A stretch of 64,000 bases of DNA, taken from positions 4,121,501-4,185,500 of the forward strand of contig NZ_CP104040.1 of assembly GCF_025152745.1 (NCBI RefSeq), given 5' to 3'. Positions 27,101 through 35,254 of this stretch are shown here, piece by piece. Source of the stretch: Rhizobium sp. WSM4643. Lineage in GTDB: Bacteria; Pseudomonadota; Alphaproteobacteria; Rhizobiales; Rhizobiaceae. The translations under genes and the position numbers were made by a program. Below the pieces are notes generated by a model that made no database searches, was not told where the DNA came from, and saw nothing but the letters and a program-made list of their open reading frames with translations. Position 1 is the first letter of the stretch, and each line of letters starts with the position of its first letter.

Positions 27101-30100
27101 CAATGGCTTCGTTCCCGATCTCGCCGCCGAAGGCACGATTACAGGAAAACTGGCCGCCTCCGGCTCGCTCGCTGCTCCCACCGCCAATTTCGATCTCGAT
27201 TGGAAAAGTGCTGCGACCAGCCAGACGAAGCGTGCGGGCCTTGCCGACCTCGCCGTCAAGGCATCCGGAAAATTCGGCGACAACAAGCTCGATTTCAACA
27301 CGGCGATTGGCGGTGCCAACAGTCTCTCGCTGAAGGCAAACGGCAATATCGCCATCACGGGTACGACGATCGGTAACGTCACGGTCGATGCCGCACTGGC
27401 GAATGTTCCGGCAAATATCGCAAACAGCTTCGTCCCCGATCTCGCCGCCGAAGGCGCGATCTCTGGAAAGATCTCCGCCAGCGGGTCGCTCTCCGCCCCG
27501 AGTGCCGATTTCGATCTCGATTGGAAAGACGCTGCGACGAGCCAGACGAAGCGTGCGGGCCTTGCAGCGCTCGGCGTGACCGCATCAGGAAAATTCACCG
27601 AAAACAAGCTCGATTTCGACGCGGTGATCGTCGGCGCCAACAGCCTCTCCTTAAAGGCAACCGGCGATGTCGCCATCACGGGCACGACGATCGGCAATGT
27701 CACGGTCGACGCCGCACTGGCGAATGTTCCCGCAAATATCGCAAACAGCTTCGTCGCCGATCTCTCCGCCGAAGGCGCGATCTCAGGAAAGATCGCGGCC
27801 AGCGGGTCGCTCACCGCCCCGAATGCCGATTTCGATCTCAATTGGAAAGATGCTGCGACCAGCCACACGAAACGGGCTGGCCTTGTAGCGCTCGGCATGA
27901 CCGCATCAGGAAAACTTGCGGATAATAAGCTCGATTTCAGCACGGTGATCGTCGGCGCCAACAGCCTCTCCTTAAAGGCAAACGGCAATGTCGCCATCAC
28001 GGGCACGACAATCGGCAACGTGAAAGTCGATGCCGCGCTGGCCAATGTTCCCGCAAACATCGCAAACGACTTCGTCGCCGATCTCGCCGCCGAAGGCGCG
28101 ATCTCGGGAACGGTCTCTGCCAGCGGCTCTCTTTCCGCCCCGACCGCCAATTTCGATCTGAATTGGAAGAATGCCGCGACGAGCCAGACGAAACGCGCCG
28201 GCCTTGCAGCGCTCGGCGTGACCGCATCGGGAAAACTTGCGGATAATAAGCTCGATTTCGACACGGTGATCGGCGGCGCCAACAGCCTCTCGCTGACGGC
28301 AAAGGGCAATGTCGCCATCACGGGCACGACAATCAGCGACGTCAAAGTCGACGCCGCGCTGGCCAATGTTCCCGCAAACATCGCAAACGACTTCGTCGCC
28401 GATCTCGCCGCCGAAGGCGCGATCTCAGGAAAGATCTCGGTCAGCGGGTCGCTCTCCGCCCCGAATGCCGATTTCGATCTCAATTGGAAAGATGCTGCGA
28501 CGAGCCACACGAAACGGGCCGGCCTTGCAGCGCTCGGCGTGACCGCATCGGGAAAATTTGCGGAAAACAAGCTTGATTTCAACGCGGCAGTCAGCGGCGA
28601 TAAAGACCTTTCACTAAAGGCCATCGGCAATGTCGCATTGGCTGGTACGGCGATCGACAGCATCAAGGTCGATGCCGAGATCGCCAAGCTTCCCGCCAGC
28701 CTCGCAAATGCCTTCGTTCCCGATCTCGCGGCCGGCGGCACGATTTCCGGCACCATGGCCGCCGCCGGAACATTCGCCGCACCGAAAGCCGACTTCAAGC
28801 TCGACTGGACCGACGCTGCGACCAGCCAGACCCGACTCGCGCACCTCTCCGGCCTGGCACTTGCCGCATCGGGACACTTTGCCGACAACCGGCTCGATTT
28901 CGATACCAATCTCGCCGGCCAGGGCGGCCTTTCGCTGAAGGCCGCCGGCAACGTTGCGATTTCAGGCACGTCGGTTCGCAACCTTGACGTCAAGGCCGAT
29001 CTCGCCAACCTTCCGGCAGGCCTCGCCAACGGCTTCGTCCCGGGTCTTGCCGCAGAAGGCACCGTCTCGGGAACGGCATCGGCTTCTGGCACACTTCCAA
29101 AGCCGGCGGTCGATTTCAAGCTCGACTGGAAGAACGCCGCGACCGCCCAGACCAAGAGCAGCGGCCTTTTGGGCTTGAACGCTGCGGCATCCGGCAAGTT
29201 CGCCAATGACCGGGTCGATTTCGACGCTAATCTCGCCGGCAAGGACGGCGTGTTGGCCAAGGCAAAGGGCGGCGTCACGATCGCGGGAACCGCCATCCGG
29301 GACCTTTCGATCAATGCCGATATCCCGGCGCTGCCGGCAAATATCGCAAATGCCTTCGTTCCCGGCCTCGGTGCCGAAGGCACGCTTTCGGCAAGCGCCA
29401 TAACGTCGGGAACGCCGGCCAATCCGATCGTCGACTTCAAGCTCGACTGGAAAGATGCCGCGACCAGCCACACCAAGGCTGCCGGCCTGTCCCGCCTCGC
29501 GCTGGCGGCAACGGGAAAATATGCCGGTGACAGGCTGGATTTCGACGCGAACCTGACTGGCGGCGGCGGCATGGCGCTGAAAGCAGCCGGCGATCTTTCG
29601 ATCGCAGGCACGTCGATCCGCTCGGTCGACGTCACGGCGAACGCCACCAATGTTCCGGCCGGCATCGCCAACGGCTTCGTTCCCGGCCTTGCCGCCGAGG
29701 GCGCGGTCTCGGCGACCGTAAAGGCCACCGGCGCGCTATCGGCGCCGTCGGTCGATTTCAAGGTCGACTGGAAGAACGCAGGGACGAGCCAGACAAAAGG
29801 CGCCGGCCTTTCGCCGTTCACCATCGGTGCGTCAGGCAAACTTGCCGGAAACAAGCTGACGGTCGACACCAGCCTTGCCGGTGACGCCGGCATGTCGCTG
29901 AAGGGCGGCGGCAGTGTCGTGATCACAGGCAATCGCGCCATCGACATGCACTTCACAGGCAATCTTCCCTTTGCCGTGCTCGGCGCCCCGCTCGCGCAGC
30001 AGGGCCTCGTCGCGGACGGCGTCGCCACTGTCAATCTCCAGATTGGCGGAACGGCCGCAGCACCCGTCATCAATGGCACGGTCTCCACCAACGGCGCCAA

Positions 30101-31229
30101 GCTCGTCGACGTCCGGCGCAATCTGGCGGTCAACAATCTCGCGGCAACCGTAACCTTCAATGGCAGCCAGGCCGTGATATCGCGTCTCAGCGGCAACCTT
30201 GGCGGCGGCGGCACGATTTCTGCAAGCGGCACGATCGGCATCCAGCCGGCTGGCGGCTTTCCCGCCGACATTTCGATCAAGCTCGACAAAGCAGTCTACG
30301 TCGATGGAACGCTTGTCGTCTCGACCGTCAACGGCACGGTCGGCCTGCGCGGGCCGATCGCCAGTGCGACGCTGAGCGGCAAACTGCTGCTGGACAAGAC
30401 CTCAATCACGGTCCCGGAAAAACTGCCGACCTCGCTGAGAGAAATCGACATCCGGCACAAGAATGCGCCGCGCGCCGTGCTTGCGCAGATGCGCGATAAC
30501 GGCGAGCGCAAACCTGGGGAGAAATCCTCCGTGATCACGCTGAATCTCGAAATCGACGCGCCTTCGCATATCTTCGTTCGCGGCCGCGGCATCGACGCCG
30601 AACTCGGCGGCCAGGTGACGATCCGCGGAACGGCGGCTGCACCCATCGTGACCGGCGGTTTCACCATGCGCCGCGGCCGCCTGACCATTCTCAACCGTCG
30701 CCTGGACTTCTCTGACAAGAGCAGGATCACCTTTGCCGGCGACTTGACGCCGGCGCTCGATATGGAAGCGACATCGTCCTCCGGCACGACGACGCTGACC
30801 GTCGACGTCGCGGGCCTTGCCACCGATCCCGCAATCACTTTCTCCTCCTCGCCCGAGCTGCCGCAGGACGAGGTGCTGGCACAGCTGATCTTCGGCCAGT
30901 CGATGTCGAAGCTCTCGCCGGTGCAGATCGCTCAGCTCGCCGATGCCGTCAGTCAGCTGGCCGGCAACCGCTCCACCTCGCTTTTCGAAGGCCTACGCAA
31001 TCAACTCGGCGTCGACGATTTCGACGTCAGCACCGATTCCAAGGGCCAGACGAGCGTCAGCGTCGGCCGCTATCTCAACGATCGCACCTATTTCGAATTG
31101 CAGCAGGGCGGTTCGGCCGGCGCCAAGGCGGTGATCAACCTCGATGTCGGCCGCGGCGTCAAGCTGCGCGGAGGGGCCGGTGGCAACGGTGAGGGCGAAG
31201 CCGGGATTGTCTACGAACGAGAATACTGA
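24129..31229 (+). CDS. tamB: TamB, giant inner-membrane-anchored translocation and assembly protein with ten 107-residue repeats
   Basis: At 2366 residues this is almost twice the E. coli TamB (about 1260). An N-terminal anchor helix (YAVGATLILAVVALAIFGF, residues ~29-47) is followed by AsmA-like beta-rich sequence and a C-terminal DUF490/TamB domain (residues ~2010-2366; GNLGGGGTISASGTI, RGRGIDAELGGQVTIRG, FGQSMSKLSPVQIAQL, ending VYEREY). Residues ~873-1942 are ten in-register repeats of exactly 107 residues. TamB proteins form a long hydrophobic beta groove bridging inner and outer membranes; the extra repeats should lengthen it. It starts 31 bases after tamA. GTG 24129 is used; ATG 24165 is equally possible. 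Confidence 0.92.
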   Translation: MSRHENGVVSAPMQTLAKIVNWIVRLTGYAVGATLILAVVALAIFGFTSFGARIVTEKIASTLSNRDMTIEVREPQGLLTGGLRAAEISISDTRGVFAEIHGVAIDWNPLALLTGTFHAKRFEIEAINVLRKPVRTLPSRPGAENSGGFNLPIKVDIDRVALPDIKLAAPVAGRAFALAAEGSLSANGDGGEAVVNVSRHAVPDARLAADIAFAPAENRLRLKAQLSEPKGGLLAGFLGLPDSPAVNIDLDGQGPISDWKGKVQAALDGQQRAAIEARHQITADGLHHLDLKGGGDLSSLLPSAFRPLFAGQTNIDLATTFDNHGKIDIQTGNIATGSVVIAASGTLDPAGNNSLNANLLGTSGPVDFRWPLAEGEARFLISGLNLALTGDAQAARLNVSGSLDTATLPQANIGNIKLTAKSDAFNLAARSGSVQLRLVAGDVTFSDPNLNRAVQGPVTIASPLQISPSGIGFNATTVESANINGGLNGSYRLADKALTGNLKLTIDPAALPAAVTSRFDGPISFESQMVGTIPSKFALSNIVLKSGTLEAAGNVALDGGMLNADLSGRLPDIGKLIPGASGGAGYALRVGGELPAISVTANLKAASLEMADRVLGNLNIDLSGLADPKAPQGRIAATGTIDGQPIGINGDISSRDGKTSIPALTADIGGNRLTGNVEFSPSLEPTGALTFDFPNVGLLAALGGQKADGDLKGSLGVSSDSGRIALKLLATGGSIRRDTLAITKPDIDVTVSDLKALAAKGTVKAAEVSVGTNRLAGFSLDFTKQQDHTDFHLDAAYDGNPVLAAGNIEAAAGTMQLNLDRFSASPRNIPIELAAPTQVTIGGGAASLNGLTLKTGTGSVTVTGSAGETLKLDADIHELPAALANGFVPNLSAGGTISGTIAVTGTPAAPVADFKLDWKDATTGQIKGAGLAPLGITAGGKFADNKLDFDTTIGSNDGLSLKAAGNVALADPKAPVLDVNADILNLPARIANGFVPDLAAEGTITGKLAASGSLAAPTANFDLDWKSAATSQTKRAGLADLAVKASGKFGDNKLDFNTAIGGANSLSLKANGNIAITGTTIGNVTVDAALANVPANIANSFVPDLAAEGAISGKISASGSLSAPSADFDLDWKDAATSQTKRAGLAALGVTASGKFTENKLDFDAVIVGANSLSLKATGDVAITGTTIGNVTVDAALANVPANIANSFVADLSAEGAISGKIAASGSLTAPNADFDLNWKDAATSHTKRAGLVALGMTASGKLADNKLDFSTVIVGANSLSLKANGNVAITGTTIGNVKVDAALANVPANIANDFVADLAAEGAISGTVSASGSLSAPTANFDLNWKNAATSQTKRAGLAALGVTASGKLADNKLDFDTVIGGANSLSLTAKGNVAITGTTISDVKVDAALANVPANIANDFVADLAAEGAISGKISVSGSLSAPNADFDLNWKDAATSHTKRAGLAALGVTASGKFAENKLDFNAAVSGDKDLSLKAIGNVALAGTAIDSIKVDAEIAKLPASLANAFVPDLAAGGTISGTMAAAGTFAAPKADFKLDWTDAATSQTRLAHLSGLALAASGHFADNRLDFDTNLAGQGGLSLKAAGNVAISGTSVRNLDVKADLANLPAGLANGFVPGLAAEGTVSGTASASGTLPKPAVDFKLDWKNAATAQTKSSGLLGLNAAASGKFANDRVDFDANLAGKDGVLAKAKGGVTIAGTAIRDLSINADIPALPANIANAFVPGLGAEGTLSASAITSGTPANPIVDFKLDWKDAATSHTKAAGLSRLALAATGKYAGDRLDFDANLTGGGGMALKAAGDLSIAGTSIRSVDVTANATNVPAGIANGFVPGLAAEGAVSATVKATGALSAPSVDFKVDWKNAGTSQTKGAGLSPFTIGASGKLAGNKLTVDTSLAGDAGMSLKGGGSVVITGNRAIDMHFTGNLPFAVLGAPLAQQGLVADGVATVNLQIGGTAAAPVINGTVSTNGAKLVDVRRNLAVNNLAATVTFNGSQAVISRLSGNLGGGGTISASGTIGIQPAGGFPADISIKLDKAVYVDGTLVVSTVNGTVGLRGPIASATLSGKLLLDKTSITVPEKLPTSLREIDIRHKNAPRAVLAQMRDNGERKPGEKSSVITLNLEIDAPSHIFVRGRGIDAELGGQVTIRGTAAAPIVTGGFTMRRGRLTILNRRLDFSDKSRITFAGDLTPALDMEATSSSGTTTLTVDVAGLATDPAITFSSSPELPQDEVLAQLIFGQSMSKLSPVQIAQLADAVSQLAGNRSTSLFEGLRNQLGVDDFDVSTDSKGQTSVSVGRYLNDRTYFELQQGGSAGAKAVINLDVGRGVKLRGGAGGNGEGEAGIVYEREY
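26745..29954 (+). repeat. Ten tandem 321-bp repeats inside tamB
   Basis: Unit starts are 26745, 27066, 27387, 27708, 28029, 28350, 28671, 28992, 29313 and 29634; the following degenerate segment begins at 29955. Every interval is exactly 321 bp (107 codons), with no insertion or deletion. Landmarks in each unit: an ANxFVPxLAAEG-like stretch, a DFxLDWKxAATSQTK-like stretch, a GKxxxNKLDF-like stretch and a GNVAITGT-like end. Units 3 to 6 are nearly identical in DNA and protein, while outer units have diverged, a pattern of recent expansion or homogenisation from the middle. Confidence 0.95.
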
Positions 31230-31289
31230 TGCATCTCTCCCGAAGCTATGCAGCAGTTTGCGGACAGCATGCACAAGCTTTAAGCCGGT

Positions 31290-31727
31290 TTAGAAACCGG
31301 TTTTGCTTGTCTTGAGAAGGATGTTGGTCTCGGTCGAATTGATGCCGTTGATCAGCCGGATGCGGCGCAGCGTCTCGTCGAAGGCGGCAAGATCGCGATC
31401 CTCGAGCTCGGCGACGAAATCCCATTTGCCGTTGGTGCTGTGAAGCGCGCGCACCTGCGGCAGGCCCCTCAACTGATCGGCCACCCTGTCGGCGAGCTTG
31501 CCAAGCACCTCGATCATGACGATGGCGCGCACGCCGGCGGACCGCGTCTCATGGCCGGTGCGAATGGTGAAGCCGACAATGGTGCCGCTGGCGACCAGCC
31601 GGTCGATACGGGCGGCAACCGTTGCCCGCGATGCACCTGTCGTCGCCGCAAGCGACGAGACGGAAATCCGGGCGTTATGGCGAAGTGCACTGAGAAGTTC
31701 GGTGTCGAGATCGTCCACGCTGACCAC
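31290..31727 (-). CDS. Lrp/AsnC-family regulator
   Basis: A 145-residue regulator with an N-terminal helix-turn-helix (LDTELLSALRHNARIS, then LAATTGASRATVAARIDRL) and a C-terminal ligand-sensing RAM domain (VRAIVMIEVLGKLADRV, GKWDFVAELEDRDLAAFD). It is divergent from the arginase gene with 124 bases between starts, so it most likely controls arginase and ornithine aminotransferase in response to arginine or ornithine; that role is inferred from position. Confidence 0.9.
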   Translation of the reverse strand: MVSVDDLDTELLSALRHNARISVSSLAATTGASRATVAARIDRLVASGTIVGFTIRTGHETRSAGVRAIVMIEVLGKLADRVADQLRGLPQVRALHSTNGKWDFVAELEDRDLAAFDETLRRIRLINGINSTETNILLKTSKTGF

Positions 31728-31738
31728 TTTGTCAAAAT

Positions 31739-31752
31739 AGATTTATCAATCT
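31739..31752. promoter_or_regulatory. Possible Lrp-type operator between regulator and arginase
   Basis: AGATT-TATC-AATCT is a perfect 5-4-5 inverted repeat 12 bases upstream of the regulator start and 99 bases before arginase. Size and AT-rich centre suit Lrp/AsnC boxes, but single short palindromes occur by chance. Confidence 0.4.
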
Positions 31753-31851
31753 GCGCAAACATAATCCATTTCTGACGTTTTTCCATCTTTTTGCTACCAG
31801 CACTTTACCCCAATATCGGTCGAAACAGCCCACAACCACGGAGCCCTCGAA

Positions 31852-32787
31852 ATGGATGCCCAATCGCGATCTGTCACCCTCATCGGCGCGCCGCTGGAAG
31901 AAGGCTCCGGCCGCAGAGGGGCTGCCATGGGCCCTTCCGCCCTGCGCATTGCCGGCATCGACCAGACGTTGATCGAGCTTGGCCATGACGTCGCCGATAT
32001 CGGTGATCTCAGGATCGTGCCGGCGATGGACCTGCCGAATCACCCGAAGGCTCACAATTTGAGGATTGTCGGCGCCTTCACCCGCGCGCTCGAAAGCAGC
32101 GTCCACGACGTGGCCGCCTCCGGCCGTTTTCCGCTAATTCTCGGCGGCGACCACAGCCTTTCTATGGGCACCGTCTCCGGCATGGCCCGCTATGCCGCCA
32201 GCAAAGGCCGCCCGCTCTTCGTGCTCTGGCTTGATGCCCATGCCGATTTCAATTCTCCGGCAACGTCGCCCTCCGGCAATATTCACGGCATGCCCGTCGC
32301 CTTCTTCTGTGGCGAGGCGGAGTTCGCCGAGATCCTGCCGAAGGACCGTCCGTTCGTCGATCCCAAGAACGTCTTCCAGGTCGGCATCCGTTCGGTTGAT
32401 GCGCGCGAACGCGAGGAAATCCACGAACACGGCGTCAATGTCTTCGACATGCGCGCGATCGACGAGCAGGGCGTCGGCGCCATCATGCGTGAAATCCTCG
32501 ATGTCGTCATCAAGGCGAACGGCCTGCTGCATGTCAGCCTCGACCTCGATTTCCTCGATCCCGAGATCGCTCCCGGCGTCGGCACGACGGTGCCTGGCGG
32601 CGCGACTTTCCGCGAGGCGCATCTCGTGATGGAAATACTTTCCGACAGCGGCCTCGTCTCGTCGCTCGATCTCGTCGAGCTCAATCCGTTTCTGGATGAT
32701 CGCGGCAAGAGCGCCCGCATCCTGGTCGAGCTGACGGCAAGCCTCTTCGGCCGCCGCATCTTCGATCGTCCAACACGCGCCGCATAG
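31852..32787 (+). CDS. Arginase
   Basis: A 311-residue binuclear manganese ureohydrolase splitting arginine to ornithine and urea. The metal ligands lie in GGDHSLSMG (residues ~100-108), LDAHADFNSP (residues ~126-135) and SLDLDFLDPEIAPGVG (residues ~229-244). GGAG precedes ATG 31852. Next gene is ornithine aminotransferase, so the pair takes arginine to glutamate semialdehyde, with a divergent Lrp-type regulator upstream. Agmatinase and formiminoglutamase share the fold, but N-terminal VTLIGAPLEEGSGRRGAAMG and the context favour arginase. Confidence 0.93.
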   Translation: MDAQSRSVTLIGAPLEEGSGRRGAAMGPSALRIAGIDQTLIELGHDVADIGDLRIVPAMDLPNHPKAHNLRIVGAFTRALESSVHDVAASGRFPLILGGDHSLSMGTVSGMARYAASKGRPLFVLWLDAHADFNSPATSPSGNIHGMPVAFFCGEAEFAEILPKDRPFVDPKNVFQVGIRSVDAREREEIHEHGVNVFDMRAIDEQGVGAIMREILDVVIKANGLLHVSLDLDFLDPEIAPGVGTTVPGGATFREAHLVMEILSDSGLVSSLDLVELNPFLDDRGKSARILVELTASLFGRRIFDRPTRAA

Positions 32788-32802
32788 GGCACGCGCCGCA
32801 TA
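32774..32802. repeat. Short tandem repeat at arginase stop
   Basis: CACGCGCCGCATA occurs at 32774-32786 and again at 32790-32802, a 16-base period. The first copy overlaps the arginase stop codon; the second runs up to the RIME element, so it may be a footprint of that element's arrival. Confidence 0.5.
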
Positions 32803-32803
32803 A

Positions 32804-32914
32804 AACAGGATGATTTTAGGCCGGGACGGCCTAAAATCTGAATCCTGTTCTAAATTAAATAGTTAGAGCATGATGTTGCCCGAAAACCGCTTACACTTTT
32901 CGGCATCATGCTCT
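32804..32914. repeat. RIME-type intergenic repeat (two palindromes)
   Basis: First palindrome: AACAGGAT...ATTTTAGGCC / GGCCTAAAAT...ATCCTGTT (32804-32849). Second: AGAGCATGATG...CCGAAAA / TTTTCGGCATCATGCTCT (32865-32914). It lies between arginase and rocD and is repeated at 42566, 47733 and, as a half element, at 48925. Confidence 0.8.
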
Positions 32915-32929
32915 GGAGGGAGAACGACC

Positions 32930-34129
32930 ATGAATACTTCGGAAAAACTGATCGCCACGGAACAACGGCTCGGCGCCCATAACTATAAGCCGCTGGACGT
33001 GGTGCTGACGCGCGGCGAAGGTGTTTATGTCTGGGATACCGACGGCAACCGTTATCTCGATTGCCTCTCGGCCTATTCCGCCGTCAACCAAGGCCATTGT
33101 CATCCGAAGATCCTCGCCGCCATGGTCGAGCAGGCGGGCAGGCTGACGCTCACCTCTCGCGCCTTCCGCAATGATCAGCTCGCCTATCTCTACGAAGAGC
33201 TTGCAGCTCTCACCGGCTCGCACAAGATCCTGCCGATGAATTCCGGCGCCGAAGCGGTGGAAACCGCCATCAAGGCGGTGCGCAAATGGGGATACGAGGT
33301 CAAGGGCGTGCCGGAAGGCAAGGCGGAGATCATCGTCTGCGCCGATAATTTCCATGGCCGGACGCTGAGCATCATCAGTTTCTCCACAGATCCCGAGGCC
33401 CGCACGGGCTTCGGCCCCTATACGCCAGGTTTCCGCACCATTCCCTTCGGCGATGCCGAGGCTTTCGAGGCAGCGATCAACGAAAATACGGTGGCCGCCC
33501 TGATCGAGCCGATCCAGGGCGAAGCTGGCGTCATCATTCCGCCGGCGGGTTATTTCACCCGCATCCGCGAGCTCTGCACGGCAAATAACGTCACCCTCAT
33601 CCTCGACGAGATCCAGACCGGCCTCGGCCGTACCGGCAAGCTGCTGGCCGAGGAGCACGAAGGCATCGAGGCCGACGTGACGCTGATCGGCAAGGCGCTG
33701 TCCGGCGGCTTCTATCCCGTGTCGGCCGTGCTTTCGAATTCCGAAGTCTTGGGCGTACTGAAACCCGGCCAGCACGGCTCGACCTTCGGCGGCAATCCGC
33801 TCGCCTGCGCGGTGGCGCGTACCGCACTCAAGGTGCTGACGGAAGAGGGCATGATCGAGAACGCCGCCGTCATGGGCGACTACTTCCTCGAAGGCTTGAG
33901 GTCGATCCGCTCGAACATCGTCAGGGATGTGCGCGGTCGCGGCCTGATGATGGCCATCGAGCTGGAACCCGAAGCCGGCGGCGCACGGCAATATTGCCAT
34001 GCGCTGAAAGAGCGCGGCCTTCTCGCCAAGGACACCCACGATCATACGATTCGTCTCGCTCCGCCGCTGGTCATCACCAAAGAGCAGGTGGATTGGGCCG
34101 TCTCGCAGATTGAAAAGACGATAGGCTGA
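32930..34129 (+). CDS. rocD: Ornithine aminotransferase (ornithine-oxo-acid transaminase)
   Basis: A 399-residue class III PLP aminotransferase converting ornithine and 2-oxoglutarate to glutamate 5-semialdehyde. Seen: [20 protein letters not shown] (residues ~43-62), [12 protein letters not shown], the PLP-aspartate region [15 protein letters not shown] and the PLP lysine in [25 protein letters not shown] precedes ATG 32930; the earlier in-frame ATG lies inside the RIME repeat. It follows arginase, and the substrate call rests on that context plus the rocD-like motif set; acetylornithine aminotransferase is the close alternative. Confidence 0.92.
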   Translation: MNTSEKLIATEQRLGAHNYKPLDVVLTRGEGVYVWDTDGNRYLDCLSAYSAVNQGHCHPKILAAMVEQAGRLTLTSRAFRNDQLAYLYEELAALTGSHKILPMNSGAEAVETAIKAVRKWGYEVKGVPEGKAEIIVCADNFHGRTLSIISFSTDPEARTGFGPYTPGFRTIPFGDAEAFEAAINENTVAALIEPIQGEAGVIIPPAGYFTRIRELCTANNVTLILDEIQTGLGRTGKLLAEEHEGIEADVTLIGKALSGGFYPVSAVLSNSEVLGVLKPGQHGSTFGGNPLACAVARTALKVLTEEGMIENAAVMGDYFLEGLRSIRSNIVRDVRGRGLMMAIELEPEAGGARQYCHALKERGLLAKDTHDHTIRLAPPLVITKEQVDWAVSQIEKTIG

Positions 34130-34144
34130 GTAAATCGGCGCAAT

Positions 34145-34168
34145 TCTTCTTCGCCATCCCGAAGAAGC
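34145..34168 (+). terminator. Hairpin after rocD
   Basis: CTTCTTCG (34146-34153) and CGAAGAAG (34160-34167) form a perfect 8-bp stem with a 6-base loop, 16 bases after the rocD stop. No T-run follows, so termination is uncertain. The remaining ~260 bases to cheW show no gene. Confidence 0.35.
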
Positions 34169-34426
34169 CTGGAAGATCCTGAATGCCAAAAATCGGCTGG
34201 AACAGATCGACAGCAAAACCGCCTGGTTTTCATCCGAGATAAAAACCTTTCGCAATCTCGTCGCCCAATTTAGATTTGGGCAACACTCTTTCGCTAATGT
34301 CGTCGATAACCGTAACGATGCTTCGCCGAGCGCAAAGCCATCGCGTGGTATGAAGGCAAAGCTTGTCCGCGCCAATGGTGGCGCATCCGCTTCTGCCCTA
34401 GCTTACGACAGTTGGGAAGAATTCTA

Positions 34427-34903
34427 ATGGCCACGATCAATTCGACTAACTTCAGCGGCGATACGCTCGAAATTATTGCCTTCCGTCTGCATGATCAGGA
34501 ATTCTGCGTCAAGACCACGACCATTCGCGAAATCCGCGGCTGGGCGCCGTCGACGCCGATCCCGCATGCACCGGCCGATGTCATCGGCGTCATGAACCTG
34601 CGCGGTTCGGTGATCCCGATCATCGATCTTGCTTTCAAGCTCGGCATGAAGAGCACGGTCGCCAATGAGCGCAGCGCCATCGTCGTCGCCGAAGTTCACA
34701 GCATGGTCATCGGCATGCTGGTCGACCGCGTCTCGGATATTCTCACCATCTCATCCAGCCAGGTCCAGCCGGTGCCTGAAGTGACCGCCTCCTTCGACCG
34801 CGCTTATTGCGAAGGCATCATTGCCTCGGAAAATGGCATGATCTGCTTCCTGAACCTCGCCAAGATGTTCAAGGAAAACGAGACGGATGAACTGGCGGCC
34901 TGA
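34427..34903 (+). CDS. cheW: Chemotaxis adaptor CheW
   Basis: A 158-residue CheW-domain protein that couples receptors to the CheA kinase. Typical segments: LEIIAFRLHDQEFCVKTTTI (residues ~10-29), VIGVMNLRGSVIPIIDLAFK (residues ~52-71) and VDRVSDILTISSSQVQPVP. GGGAAG lies 8 bases before ATG 34427, preferred over an ATG 15 bases upstream. It is not in a che cluster; such orphan cheW genes in rhizobia may serve additional receptors or a secondary pathway. Confidence 0.92.
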   Translation: MATINSTNFSGDTLEIIAFRLHDQEFCVKTTTIREIRGWAPSTPIPHAPADVIGVMNLRGSVIPIIDLAFKLGMKSTVANERSAIVVAEVHSMVIGMLVDRVSDILTISSSQVQPVPEVTASFDRAYCEGIIASENGMICFLNLAKMFKENETDELAA

Positions 34904-34927
34904 TTCGGACCATACGATCGAATATTA

Positions 34928-34956
34928 GAAAACCGCCCGCTTGAGGCGATTTTTTA
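34928..34956. terminator. Weak terminator between convergent cheW and fdsD
   Basis: CGCC (34934-34937) and GGCG (34945-34948) form a short stem followed by ATTTTTTATT; A-rich on the other side, so it could work in both directions. The stem is short. Confidence 0.35.
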
Positions 34957-34990
34957 TTGCGGCACCACAAGCAGCCTTCAGCAGCGGCTA

Positions 34991-35254
34991 TCATTTTCCG
35001 GGCTCTGATACCCGAAGGTTAACGATCACCGGCTCCGGCTTTCTGATGAGATGAACGGCCTGAAGCACGAGCGCATCCAGCCCGTTCTCCTCATTCTCCA
35101 GAATTTCGAACAATTGCCGCCGCATGCGCGGGTCCCAGAATTTGTTGATATGGGTGGCGACCCCCTGCGCGGCCTCGCTTTGCGGCTGGCTCTTGAAGAA
35201 GGTGGCGATCTGGTTTGCCATATAGACGAGCTTGGTCTTGGTATCATGCGACAT
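34991..35254 (-). CDS. fdsD: NAD-dependent formate dehydrogenase delta subunit
   Basis: An 87-residue FdsD protein, found with fds-type formate dehydrogenases and thought to help assembly or maturation. The family signature is VYMANQIATFFKSQP followed by HINKFWDPRMRRQLFEI. ATG 35254 is chosen (GGAAG eight bases before it); it overlaps the end of fdhD by 11 bases. It is the last gene of the fds cluster. Confidence 0.88.
   Translation of the reverse strand: MSHDTKTKLVYMANQIATFFKSQPQSEAAQGVATHINKFWDPRMRRQLFEILENEENGLDALVLQAVHLIRKPEPVIVNLRVSEPGK

Noticed and set aside
26745..29954. Regular repeats considered as a CRISPR or satellite array
   Set aside because: The unit is 321 bp, fully coding in frame, with divergence at synonymous and conservative positions; no spacer/repeat structure.
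26516..30289. 1257-codon open frame antisense to tamB
   Set aside because: It is kept open by the repeat structure and GC bias of the true gene; its translation is low-complexity and lacks any motif or ribosome site.
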